Assembly (NCBI RefSeq): GCF_902706605.1
Contig: NZ_CACSLH010000019.1
Coordinates: forward strand, 1-56,384
Direction of reading: 5' to 3'
Source of the DNA: Enterococcus sp. CSURQ0835
GTDB taxonomy: Bacteria > Bacillota > Bacilli > Lactobacillales > Enterococcaceae
DNA length: 56,384 nucleotides
In this document: piece after piece, positions 33,527 through 42,297 of the stretch
Layout: the number at the start of each line of letters is the position of its first letter
Numbering within the stretch: the stretch's first letter is position 1
Position numbers and translations under genes: made by a program
The notes under the pieces: generated by a model
What the model was told of the DNA's origin: nothing
What the model saw: the letters and a program-made list of their open reading frames with translations, nothing else
Database searches by the model: none

Positions 33527-35608
33527 TTATTGTTGGCCATTTGATGGTGTATCTTGCGGATAAAGATCAACAGTGGTCTTGTTACCATTTTTTGAAAAGA
33601 CGCTAGTGGAAGCTGCACCCTTAGTTTTTTCCAGCTTCTCATTCCGCTCGTCTTGGTTTTTATAATTGTATTTCTTCGGATCGACTGGTGTGAAGTTTTG
33701 CGGATTATAAAAACGCAATAAGTTTTCTTGATTCAATTTATCCGAGAGACTGAGTGCTGTTTTGACTTGTTTTTGATCCTGTTCAACTTCGGCTTGCTGG
33801 CCCGTTTGTTTCGGATCGATCTTTTCACCCGTTTGACCGTTATACGTGTCTCCACTGAGCTCCGTGAAGCTTGGCGTCACAAAGTCCCCATTACGGAATG
33901 CCACGACTTGATCATGTTGGGGAGACAAAAGATCCGTCCCAAAGTGGAGATAACTCTTATCATCAATACCTAGCAAATGCAAAAGCGTTGGTAAAACATC
34001 GATCTCACCACCGTATTGATGTTGGATACCACCATTTTGGTAACCTGGGATATGAAACATCAACGGTACACGTTGCAACTGCGCATCATCATTTTTATTC
34101 CACGTATTGGGATCTTTACCCAATGCTTTAGCTAAATCTTTATTGTCAGTATCTGAGATCCCAAAATGATCCCCATAGATCATAAAGATCGAATTTTGAT
34201 AGATCCCTGAAGCTTTCAAATAAGTGAAAAATTGTTGCAGTGATTCATCTAAGTAATGAGCCGTCTTCACATAGTTATCGACTTTGCTGTTGCCCGTATC
34301 TAGACCTGGAAAATCAAAATTTTTGTCATCCGTGTAATACGGCGTGTGGTTCGTAACGGTCAAAAACTTCGCGTAAAATGGTTGTTGCAAATGTTCCAAG
34401 TGACTGACTGAACCGCGCAATAAATCTTTATCTAAAATCCCATAACCTAATGTTTCATCTGATTTATTAAAGTAGGAACGATCATAAAAATTCTGGTAGC
34501 CGAGATTTTTATAGACGTGATCACGATTCCAAAAACTACCGACGTTTCCATGGAAAACCGCACTCGTATAATTTTGTTGCTGCTGCAAAATCGCTGGTGC
34601 ACCTTGGAAGACATTATCTGAACCAAGTTGGGTGAACAGCGACCCTTGCGGCAACCCAAATGTCCCGGTCTCTAACATATTTTCGGCATCAGACGTTTTT
34701 CCTTGCCCGACTTCATGGAAGAAATTATCAAAAGCTAACGTTTGTTTATCATTTTCTAAACTGTTCAAAAACGGTGTGACTTCTTGACCGTTGACTTTCA
34801 TCCCGATCAAAAATTGTTGGAAACTTTCTAGATGGATCACGATGACATTTTTCCCTTTGGCGATTCCATACTTGCTGGGATCTGGCGCGGCATAATGTTT
34901 TTGCGTGTACGCCTTGATATCATCTAAGCCGTTACTGGAAGCATGGGCTCGCACACTGCTAGTCTGTGCGGTCTTCACCCCGTCATACACGGTAAAAGCA
35001 TCCAACCCCAAATATTTCACGATATAAGAGCGGTCAAAGGTCCGTTGTAATAGTTGTGGGCGATCGGCTTCACTCATGGAAAGATCCACCGTGAAGATCA
35101 AGACCGACAGACACGTCATGGCGATTGCAAAAGTTTTTTTGACTGGCTTGCTGTCGAGGTTGATTTTTTTAAACAACACCGCCAACAACACTACCAAAAA
35201 GACTACGATATCTAACCAATAAAACGCATCGTGAGGTTTCATCAACGCAAACGAACTACCTGAGATCCCATCTGAAACTTTGGAAAAACCTAACACCGAC
35301 TTGATCGTAACAAAATCCGTAAACTCGCGATAAAAAATGATATTCAAATACAAAATCAACGTATTGAGCACATCGAGCGCGAATAACGTTACAAGCGCTG
35401 GCTTGATTTTTTTGATGTACAAGAAGATCCCAAAAATGAAAAGTGTTGTCGCAATCGGATTGAGCCACAAAATCAAATATTGGATCGAGCCTTGTAATCC
35501 TAATGAAAAATCAAGGTAATAGGCTAGGATCGTCTTAGCCCAAAACAAGAAACTAACCGTCAGCATGATCCCCCAACGATTTGAAAAGACTTGTTTTACC
35601 CGGTTCAC
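33527..35608 (-). CDS. ltaS: Lipoteichoic acid synthase, LtaS family
   Basis: About 693 residues. Five N-terminal membrane helices (to about residue 190) precede an extracellular sulfatase-fold domain. It has NVIVIHLESFQQFL, the catalytic-threonine region GQGKTSDAE, LETGTFGLPQG, and the metal site MIYGDHFG. It polymerises glycerol phosphate from phosphatidylglycerol on a glycolipid anchor. The start is placed at a GTG (35608). A TTG 11 codons upstream lies at the predicted transcription start of an extended -10 promoter (TGCTATAGT, about 35646-35654) and so is unlikely. Confidence 0.9.
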   Translation of the reverse strand: MNRVKQVFSNRWGIMLTVSFLFWAKTILAYYLDFSLGLQGSIQYLILWLNPIATTLFIFGIFLYIKKIKPALVTLFALDVLNTLILYLNIIFYREFTDFVTIKSVLGFSKVSDGISGSSFALMKPHDAFYWLDIVVFLVVLLAVLFKKINLDSKPVKKTFAIAMTCLSVLIFTVDLSMSEADRPQLLQRTFDRSYIVKYLGLDAFTVYDGVKTAQTSSVRAHASSNGLDDIKAYTQKHYAAPDPSKYGIAKGKNVIVIHLESFQQFLIGMKVNGQEVTPFLNSLENDKQTLAFDNFFHEVGQGKTSDAENMLETGTFGLPQGSLFTQLGSDNVFQGAPAILQQQQNYTSAVFHGNVGSFWNRDHVYKNLGYQNFYDRSYFNKSDETLGYGILDKDLLRGSVSHLEHLQQPFYAKFLTVTNHTPYYTDDKNFDFPGLDTGNSKVDNYVKTAHYLDESLQQFFTYLKASGIYQNSIFMIYGDHFGISDTDNKDLAKALGKDPNTWNKNDDAQLQRVPLMFHIPGYQNGGIQHQYGGEIDVLPTLLHLLGIDDKSYLHFGTDLLSPQHDQVVAFRNGDFVTPSFTELSGDTYNGQTGEKIDPKQTGQQAEVEQDQKQVKTALSLSDKLNQENLLRFYNPQNFTPVDPKKYNYKNQDERNEKLEKTKGAASTSVFSKNGNKTTVDLYPQDTPSNGQQ

Positions 35609-35770
35609 CTGAACCACTTCTTTCTTTATTAAATTGTCCAAGGTAAACTATAGCAGATTTAAATAAAAAACGTTATCCTCATTGCTCATTTTTTAGCAAA
35701 TTTACGAAACAACTTTAAAAACGCCATAAAAAATTCATAAAGTAACCGCTATCGATTAGTTGAACTCGTC

Positions 35771-35819
35771 AAAAAAGTGGCTGACAACTGTAAACGCCAC
35801 AGCTGTCAGCCACTTTTTG
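35771..35819. terminator. Strong terminator after the BceB-like permease
   Basis: A 15-bp perfect stem (35772-35786 with 35804-35818) with A and T runs on both sides, so it works in either direction. It separates ltaS from the ABC transporter operon upstream. Confidence 0.88.
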
Positions 35820-35872
35820 TTTAATTATTAGAGATTCGGCTGCTATTTTTTTAAATAGCTTTTTTCAATTCA

Positions 35873-37690
35873 TTAATTAACAGACTGCAAGTCGTTTTTC
35901 CCCATTACTAAATTCGTATACAGTAAAACAGTCAAGCCATAATAAACGCCGTAAAGTACGATAAAGATCACGATCGGCAGCCAAATCTTTTGATACGGAT
36001 CGCCCAATAAAAAGCTGAACATCTGTAAACCGAATAGAACATGAACCAAGCCTAAGATGCCCGGTGCTAAAAATAAAACGCCTAGTTCTTGTCGGATCGA
36101 TTTTTTCAAAAGACTGCGGCGCGTTCCGATTTTTTCTAACATTTGATAGCGACGTAAATCACTGGCGGCTCCAGATAAGATCTTAAACATCAAGCAACTG
36201 GCCAACATCGTCAAAAAGGCTAGCCCTAAGAAAAAGCCCATGAATTCAAAACCGGAAAACAGTGCATTATACGTAGCATACGCCGTGACTTTTTGGCTGA
36301 AACTGCCGTCGACTTGCTTAAGTTCGGGGTTCCGACGCTCATTATCTGCAGCTAATTTTTTGAGTTGTGGTAATGTAGCCATAAAATCGTTGACTTGCAC
36401 CACTTGCAACTTGGTCACAGGCGCAGCTACTTGATTGAATTCTGCACGCGAGACGAATTGAAGTGTCTTTTCTTTTTGGCTAGGCAGTTCCAAACTGCGC
36501 AACTGATCTTGCGCGGCCAGATCGGTCACTAGTTTACTGCCGTCATATTTTTTAGTTGTGAACGTCTGTTGACTGACAAATTCTCGCGCCTGCAAGGGCG
36601 TTTGATCAAATTGTTCTTTAACATAATAAAGTGTGTCACCTTTGACTTTTTGCTCATAACTAACCGTTTTGGTCGGATGCAGCGCCGCGATTTTTCGTGG
36701 TGCTACTTCTTGGGCATTGTTTAATACAAGATCATAGGCGGACACATTGGTGGTCATTTCGCTGATCTCATTTTTAAAACTCAAACCAACAGTCAATGCT
36801 CCTAGCGCTAATGCAAACAACAATGAAACGAGCGCCAGCATTTGCGTATAATCGCGAATCCGAAAACTTAATTGTGACAACGTAAAATTATTCAACTGCC
36901 GCAGGGCGATCCGATCCTTTTTTTTCAATTGTTGTAAACAAAAAATGATGACCGAATGAAACATCAAATACGAACCCAAGACGATCGTCACGAGCGCCAC
37001 GCCGATCCCTAACAATTGAAAGGTCGCGATCATCTTCAACATCGTATAGCCGATCGCAAGACAAATCACTCCACCTAAAGCTTCGATCGCTAAACGACTG
37101 TTTTTTCGCTGCATGCGGGTAGGTGTTTGACTGGCGTGTAACAATTCTAAGATCGGTTTTTTACGGATCGCGCGCGCATTCAACGCAGCTGCAATCAAAA
37201 ATAAAATCACAAAAAAGGACAGTGTAAACAACCAACCATGCAAATTGAAGGCGGAAAATTTAGTAATCGCCAAGTCCAATCGTGAAACAAGGAGTTTTTC
37301 CACCCCAACGGTCAATCCAATCCCGACGACTGAACCGACTAAAGTGGCAACGATTCCCACGACAAAAGTTTCCAAAAAAATCAATTGGGCGATTTTTTTT
37401 ACTTTAGCTCCTAGCATCATGAACATCGCATAATCCTTTTGCCGCATCGTCAGTAAAAATGAATTGGCATATAAAATATAAACCAACGTAATGATACTCA
37501 GCAATACTGTCCCAAACCGAAAAACGAAGACCACCGAAGAGATCATCGAATTCGCTTGTAAAAATTCAGGATTACTCGCCAGTGCTTCAAACATATAAAA
37601 AATCGCCGCGGCCATCACTAGCCCGGAAAACAGTACAACATAATCTTTCAAGCGACTTTTGATTCCCGTCAACGCTAACTTCATCAACAT
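35873..37690 (-). CDS. BceB/YxdM-type ABC transporter permease (FtsX family)
   Basis: About 605 residues with ten membrane helices in the BceB pattern. LALTGIKSRLKDYVVLFSGLVMAAAIFYMFEAL starts the protein. An FtsX unit lies near residues 50-200, a large extracytoplasmic domain of about 200 residues in the middle, and a second FtsX unit ends it. Such permeases sense or remove peptide antibiotics such as bacitracin. The ATG at 37690 is chosen because AGGAGG lies 12 bases upstream. Third gene of yxeA-ATPase-permease. Confidence 0.88.
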   Translation of the reverse strand: MLMKLALTGIKSRLKDYVVLFSGLVMAAAIFYMFEALASNPEFLQANSMISSVVFVFRFGTVLLSIITLVYILYANSFLLTMRQKDYAMFMMLGAKVKKIAQLIFLETFVVGIVATLVGSVVGIGLTVGVEKLLVSRLDLAITKFSAFNLHGWLFTLSFFVILFLIAAALNARAIRKKPILELLHASQTPTRMQRKNSRLAIEALGGVICLAIGYTMLKMIATFQLLGIGVALVTIVLGSYLMFHSVIIFCLQQLKKKDRIALRQLNNFTLSQLSFRIRDYTQMLALVSLLFALALGALTVGLSFKNEISEMTTNVSAYDLVLNNAQEVAPRKIAALHPTKTVSYEQKVKGDTLYYVKEQFDQTPLQAREFVSQQTFTTKKYDGSKLVTDLAAQDQLRSLELPSQKEKTLQFVSRAEFNQVAAPVTKLQVVQVNDFMATLPQLKKLAADNERRNPELKQVDGSFSQKVTAYATYNALFSGFEFMGFFLGLAFLTMLASCLMFKILSGAASDLRRYQMLEKIGTRRSLLKKSIRQELGVLFLAPGILGLVHVLFGLQMFSFLLGDPYQKIWLPIVIFIVLYGVYYGLTVLLYTNLVMGKNDLQSVN

Positions 37691-37702
37691 CAATCCGTCC
37701 TC

Positions 37703-38452
37703 CTACTGTTCCAACGTGCCTAAGATCTCAAGGATCGTCTGATAAAAAGTCAAACGGTCTTGTGTTCCTCGGACAAGTTCTTGATGGATCACACCGTCTT
37801 TGATGAATAAGATCCGCTGACAATAGCTAGCCGAAAATGGATCATGAGTCACCAGTAAGATCGAAACTTCTTCTGCGTTTAATTCAGCCATTGTATCTAA
37901 TAGATCCCGTGCGCTTTTTGAATCTAACGCGCCGGTGGGTTCATCGCCTAATAAAATCGTCGGCTGAGTGATCAACGCCCGCGCGGCGGCTACCCGCTGC
38001 TTTTGACCGCCTGAGATCTCAGCTGGATAACTGTTTAAAATTTCCGTAATCGACAGACGTTTTGCGATCTGTTCGACTCGCTCTTTGATCTCACTAGCTT
38101 TGACACCTTGCAGTGATAGCGGTACAGCGATATTTTCAGCGGCAGTCAAACTTTCTAGTAAATTAAAATCTTGGAAGATGAAACCGATCTCCGCACCGCG
38201 AAATTCCGCTAGCTGATCTCCTTTTAATTGGGTGACATCCTTTTTGTTGATGGTGACAGTTCCACTAGTCGGACGATCCAAGGTCGCTAAAATATTTAAC
38301 AACGTAGATTTGCCTGAGCCTGAAGCGCCCATGATCCCGACGAATTCTCCTTTATCTACTGCAAAAGACAACCCTTTTAAAGCTTGGGTTTGTTGCTCAT
38401 TTTTTTTGCCATATGTCTTGGTCACTTCCTTGACTGCTACAATTTCTGTCAT
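37703..38452 (-). CDS. BceA/YxdL-type ABC transporter ATP-binding protein
   Basis: 249 residues with Walker A GASGSGKST, Q-loop FIFQDFNLLESLT, signature ISGGQKQR, Walker B ILLGDEPTGALD and VTHDP. It lies 12 bp upstream of the permease gene. Confidence 0.92.
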   Translation of the reverse strand: MTEIVAVKEVTKTYGKKNEQQTQALKGLSFAVDKGEFVGIMGASGSGKSTLLNILATLDRPTSGTVTINKKDVTQLKGDQLAEFRGAEIGFIFQDFNLLESLTAAENIAVPLSLQGVKASEIKERVEQIAKRLSITEILNSYPAEISGGQKQRVAAARALITQPTILLGDEPTGALDSKSARDLLDTMAELNAEEVSILLVTHDPFSASYCQRILFIKDGVIHQELVRGTQDRLTFYQTILEILGTLEQ

Positions 38453-38463
38453 TTAGTTGCCTC

Positions 38464-38820
38464 CTAATTTAATTTCAATTGTGCTGCTTGTGGGATCTCC
38501 GGCTTTTTGACTTCTTCATACGACGTGACCCCTTTATTTTTATTCCACGTGACTTTCAAATAAGCATCTTTCCGCAGTGGCCGGTCTTTAATCGCAGAAA
38601 ATTCCAACTGCTTTTCGTTCCCGTCTTTATCAAAACCAGGTAGCGAATAATCAAATTTTAAAAACGTTCGACCAGTATCATCTCGTTCTTCTTTCCGCTC
38701 ACCTTCTGTCGTGACTTGGGCATAATAAATATCGCCGCCCATCACGACTTGCTCAGCGATTTTCAGTCCTGCGATCACCACCACGATGATCGTCACTAAG
38801 CCGATTAAAAGCTTCTTCAT
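38464..38820 (-). CDS. YxeA family (DUF1093) secreted protein
   Basis: 118 residues: an N-terminal hydrophobic signal or anchor (LLIGLVTIIVVVIAGLKIAEQVV), then a small beta-rich domain (DIYYAQVTTEGERKEERDDTGRTFLKFDYSLPGFDKDG). The start MKKLLIG is used; the upstream extension has no ribosome binding site. In B. subtilis yxeA sits next to yxdLM, the same pairing as here. Its role is not established. First gene of the operon. Confidence 0.82.
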   Translation of the reverse strand: MKKLLIGLVTIIVVVIAGLKIAEQVVMGGDIYYAQVTTEGERKEERDDTGRTFLKFDYSLPGFDKDGNEKQLEFSAIKDRPLRKDAYLKVTWNKNKGVTSYEEVKKPEIPQAAQLKLN

Positions 38821-38942
38821 AAAAAAATTCCCCCTAAATACGCTTACTGGATTCAGTATAATAAAAAGAAAAAAAGTCCACCATAGAATCAGATTTCTCT
38901 TAGCTAACAATTTTGTCACTAACTAAGTTAAGTGATCAAACA

Positions 38943-38979
38943 AAAAAGCGGAGCAGTTTCCACCACTCCGTTCCCATTT
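38943..38979 (-). terminator. Terminator after the amidohydrolase gene
   Basis: Stem CGGAGTGG/CTGCTCCG region followed by T6 on the minus strand, immediately after the stop codon. Confidence 0.75.
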
Positions 38980-38980
38980 T

Positions 38981-40177
38981 TTAGTTGACTACTTGTCCGG
39001 CTAATAAGACTTGACGAACGTTTCTTAATTGCTCAATGTCTTTGGTCACATCGCCATCAACAATTAAAATATCTGCCTGTAAACCAGCTTTTAATTGCCC
39101 AGTTACTTCTGCTAGATTAAAAACACGCGCCGGATTTTCCGTAGCTGTTTGGATCGCTTGGATCGGTGTCAAACCATAGCGTACCATCAATTCCAATTCT
39201 TCAACAATCGGGACAGCAGGCGCTTCTAACATCACCATATCCGTTCCGGCTAAGATCGTCACTCCTTGATCATAGGCTTTTTTGAAATGTTCTTCGTACG
39301 CTTCCACTGAGGCTTCAAAAAAGTCTAAATGATGCGAATATGTCTCGGTTGATTGATTGGAGTTGTCGATCCCAACGGCTTGTACTTTTTGATTGAATTC
39401 TGCTAAGTAGTGGTACGCAAACATCGTCGGCGTCCATGACTGGCCATTTTGCGCCATCGTTTGAGCTTGTTCCACCGTTAAAAAGTTGCCGTGCTCGATC
39501 GTATCAAACCCGGCATCGATACACATTTGGATTCCCGGTTGGGTACCGGCATGAACGACACATTTTAATCCTAGACGATGGGTTTCTGCAACGCCAGCGT
39601 CTAACTCAGCTTGTGAAAATTCGCAAATGTCATCGCGATTAGTCGTCAACATTTTGATCCAGTCGGCACCGTCACGTTTTTGGCGGCGAATCGTATGGAC
39701 GATCTTGTCGACGCCATCAACTTCTTCGATCCCATCTTCATGCCCGTGACCGCCAGTGATACAGATCCCGCGATCGGTGTGCAAAATACGTGGTGCCTTC
39801 ACAAAACCTTTTTCAGCAGCTAAGCGCAAAGTCTCCAATAAAAATTGTGGCCCACAGCAATCACGAATGGTAGTGACGCCTTTTTCTAAACAAGTCTGGG
39901 CTTGTTTTTGCGCGTAGTACGCGATCATAAAATCATTGTAGTGATGCAAATCAGGCTGAGTCCAATAATACCCTAAATGAATATGCGCATCCATCAAGCC
40001 TGGCAAGATCGTCGCTTCACCAAAATCTTCCACTTCCGCCACTGGATACTTTTTTGCTAATTCATCAAAATGACCAACTGCTTTGATCACTTCATTTTCG
40101 TAAACAACGCCGCCTTTTTTGATCACGGTCTGTCCGTCACCTGTAATGATAGTTTCAGCTTTCAATAAACGAATCAT
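38981..40177 (-). CDS. Metal-dependent amidohydrolase (prolidase/imidazolonepropionase-like)
   Basis: 398 residues of the amidohydrolase superfamily. Metal ligands are visible as DAHIHLG, the bridging lysine in DWIKMLTT, CVVHAGT, TIEHGNF and LAGTDM. A small beta-sandwich is formed by both ends (LLKAETIITGDG... and GLQADILIVDGD). Related enzymes cleave Xaa-Pro or N-acyl amino acid amides; the substrate here is unknown. Monocistronic. Confidence 0.87.
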   Translation of the reverse strand: MIRLLKAETIITGDGQTVIKKGGVVYENEVIKAVGHFDELAKKYPVAEVEDFGEATILPGLMDAHIHLGYYWTQPDLHHYNDFMIAYYAQKQAQTCLEKGVTTIRDCCGPQFLLETLRLAAEKGFVKAPRILHTDRGICITGGHGHEDGIEEVDGVDKIVHTIRRQKRDGADWIKMLTTNRDDICEFSQAELDAGVAETHRLGLKCVVHAGTQPGIQMCIDAGFDTIEHGNFLTVEQAQTMAQNGQSWTPTMFAYHYLAEFNQKVQAVGIDNSNQSTETYSHHLDFFEASVEAYEEHFKKAYDQGVTILAGTDMVMLEAPAVPIVEELELMVRYGLTPIQAIQTATENPARVFNLAEVTGQLKAGLQADILIVDGDVTKDIEQLRNVRQVLLAGQVVN

Positions 40178-40354
40178 GAGAGTCCCCCTAAAATTTTTTT
40201 GGCTGGCTTCTCAAAAGTCTAACCAAGAGCTCTTTTGCGAAACACTTTAAAATCATTTCGTCAAAACTGCGCTAAGCGTCTTTATTCCGCCAAATCAGTT
40301 ATTGTTATTATATTCACAAAAATTGGAATACACAAACTATTTCAAATTTCTAAC

Positions 40355-40384
40355 CAAAAAAAGTGATGGAAGGAATTCCATCAC
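40355..40384 (-). terminator. Terminator overlapping the azlD stop codon
   Basis: Stem GTGATGGAA/TTCCATCAC (40363-40371 with 40376-40384) followed by T7 on the minus strand; the azlD stop codon is inside the stem. Confidence 0.85.
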
Positions 40385-40710
40385 GAAAGAAAGAAACGGA
40401 GCAATGCAATCGTTGCGACCCCAGTCAAGACGATTTTTAATAAACTATTTGTTTTCACTCCAATGAAAAAAGCCGGTAGACAAGCTAGAAGTTCCAAGCC
40501 TTTGATCTTTGGAAATTCACCTGCTTGATAGGTCAATAAACTTTGGACAAACAAAGCAGTCAAAATCGTGACAGGAATAAAGCTCATAAAACGTTCTAAT
40601 TTTTTCGGGAAAGTCACCGAACGGGTCAAGAAAAACGGTACGACTCGCGGGATCACCGTCACGACACCACTACCTAAAATGACCGCTAAAAAATAGGCAT
40701 TACTCATCAC
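40381..40710 (-). CDS. azlD: AzlD-family branched-chain amino acid exporter subunit
   Basis: 109 residues with four membrane helices and the AzlD-like features TVIPRVVPFFLTR and FIPVTILTALFVQSL. It overlaps azlC by 11 bp. AzlCD exports branched-chain amino acids or their analogues. Confidence 0.88.
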   Translation of the reverse strand: MMSNAYFLAVILGSGVVTVIPRVVPFFLTRSVTFPKKLERFMSFIPVTILTALFVQSLLTYQAGEFPKIKGLELLACLPAFFIGVKTNSLLKIVLTGVATIALLRFFLS

Positions 40711-41410
40711 GGGTCACCATCCCAACTGTACAGCCGATCAGTGCGGCTCCGATCACGGCGATTTCAGCAGTCGTCACTCGCATCAACAAAACTAAGCTCA
40801 CCACGGTACTAGCCAAGAGCAAAATAGTTTGTTGGCGACGTTTCAGCAATGGCAACTTGACTTGGAACCAAAATAAACCTAAAAACATCGCGGTCAACGC
40901 AAAGTCTAAACCAAAAACTTTTGGATCTGGAATAAAGTTGCCTAGTAGTGCGCCTAGTGTCGTCGCGGCGATCCAAGCTAAGTAGGCCGTGACATTCAAA
41001 CCATGCATCCACTGGCTGGAAATTTTTTTGCCTGCGTGCATCTCTGTTACTAGAACTCCGTAAGATTCATCCGTCAATAAGCTCCCGATTCCAACATTAG
41101 TCAACAATGAATCAGCTTTGAACAAATGCGCGACCGACAAGCTCATCAAAAAATGGCGTAAGTTGATGAAAAAAACTGTAAAAACAATCGAAAAAATGGG
41201 CGCCTGAAGCACTAACAAGCCACAAATCGCAAACTGCGCACTGCCGGCATAAACAAAAACCGACATCAAGAGCACTTGCCAAACACTCAATCCGATTCCT
41301 TTGCCAACGATCCCTAAGGCAAGTCCGATTCCTAAATAACCCATGACAGTCGGAACACAGGCTAAGACGCCTTCATAAAAAGTCACATCTTTTTTTTGAA
41401 CGGTCTCCAT
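40700..41410 (-). CDS. azlC: AzlC-family branched-chain amino acid exporter subunit
   Basis: 236 residues. The start METVQKK is favoured because AAAGGAG lies 9 bases upstream; an in-frame GTG further up overlaps it. It has ACVPTVMGYLGIGLALGIVGK, SVFVYAGSAQFAICGLLV and the TDESYGVL motif typical of AzlC. It works with AzlD. Confidence 0.9.
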   Translation of the reverse strand: METVQKKDVTFYEGVLACVPTVMGYLGIGLALGIVGKGIGLSVWQVLLMSVFVYAGSAQFAICGLLVLQAPIFSIVFTVFFINLRHFLMSLSVAHLFKADSLLTNVGIGSLLTDESYGVLVTEMHAGKKISSQWMHGLNVTAYLAWIAATTLGALLGNFIPDPKVFGLDFALTAMFLGLFWFQVKLPLLKRRQQTILLLASTVVSLVLLMRVTTAEIAVIGAALIGCTVGMVTRDE

Positions 41411-41524
41411 CAGCAGCAACTCCTTTTTCACAGTTAGTTCTAATCATAATAACTGTTCTTTTTCATTTTTTCAAGCGGTTCGAAGTGAAATGTCAGAAAA
41501 TTTCGGCAACAGCTCACACTAAAA

Positions 41525-41605
41525 AGCAGACAGTCGGGGAACACTGTCTGCTGAGGGAAGTAAATTTTAAAAACTTTTCCCGTCTTCAGTATAGGCTGAG
41601 ACGGG
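41525..41605 (-). promoter_or_regulatory. Leader with early terminator upstream of azlCD
   Basis: On the minus strand a TATACT (41589-41594) may be the azlC -10. About 30 nt downstream of its start lies a 10-bp perfect stem AGCAGACAGT/ACTGTCTGCT (41543-41552 with 41525-41534) followed by TTTTT, an intrinsic terminator about 115 bp before azlC. A second hairpin CCCGTCT/AGACGGG (41579-41605) spans the -10. No gene lies upstream on this strand that the terminator would serve, so attenuation is possible. Confidence 0.4.
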
Positions 41606-41711
41606 TTCACTCAAAAGAGAATCAGCTAAAAATAAACGAACAAAATCGTAAGACTGCTGACGCTTACTCTAGATTTTATGCTAAAGTAAATGACAAGGAG
41701 CTGATTGAAAG

Positions 41712-41954
41712 ATGACCTTACTACTGCTAGGCAGCGCATTGCTCTGCTGGCCACTCGCTACCTTTCCACGATTGTTAAAAAATAAACGGCAAACCGATCA
41801 ATTCTTTTTAAAAGGAGCTCCACTTTTGATCTCCAAAAGCAAAAATTTCGGCAACAGCTTAAATCCGCGAAACAAACTGGGCTTTGTTCTCAACTTCGTG
41901 TTTGGACTATTACTAATTTTAGCAGGCATTTGGCAACAAATTCATGATAAATAG
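41712..41954 (+). CDS. Small membrane protein of unknown function
   Basis: 80 residues with an N-terminal helix (LLLLGSALLCWPLATF) and a C-terminal helix (LGFVLNFVFGLLLILAGIW) joined by a basic loop. AAGGAG lies 11 bases before the ATG. I do not recognise the family. Confidence 0.6.
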   Translation: MTLLLLGSALLCWPLATFPRLLKNKRQTDQFFLKGAPLLISKSKNFGNSLNPRNKLGFVLNFVFGLLLILAGIWQQIHDK

Positions 41955-41961
41955 ATCCAGT

Positions 41962-42261
41962 TCAATCCTTGCGCGCTTTTTCTACAAACCACGTCACAAC
42001 ATTTTTTTCATAAGGTGAAAGTTCTGGCACGGATTCAACTTTTACGATCTGCGTGTTCAACTCGACTTGCGCGCAACGTTTTCCCCACACAAACAAGCTT
42101 ACGTTCTGACCATCATGAGTGATCTTGTACTTTTCTATCTTTGGTGCATGATTACCACAACAGCCATAAGTGCCACAAATCTTGCTGGCCTTTTCAACAG
42201 CGATCCCTTGTATTTGAGCGGTTGCATATAACTTTTCCAGACTCGTTTCAACGTTTAACAT
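41962..42261 (-). CDS. Small Cys-cluster protein of unknown function
   Basis: 99 residues with the cluster CGTYGCCGNHAPKIEKY near residue 30 and a fourth Cys later (KRCAQVEL). This could bind metal or be redox-active. The rest is mixed beta and helix. GGAGGTG is well placed. It lies 36 bp downstream of the serine hydrolase gene on the same strand, so cotranscription is likely. Family not recognised. Confidence 0.65.
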   Translation of the reverse strand: MLNVETSLEKLYATAQIQGIAVEKASKICGTYGCCGNHAPKIEKYKITHDGQNVSLFVWGKRCAQVELNTQIVKVESVPELSPYEKNVVTWFVEKARKD

Positions 42262-42297
42262 CCCTCACACCTCCGATTGACTCCAGCTTAGCATACC

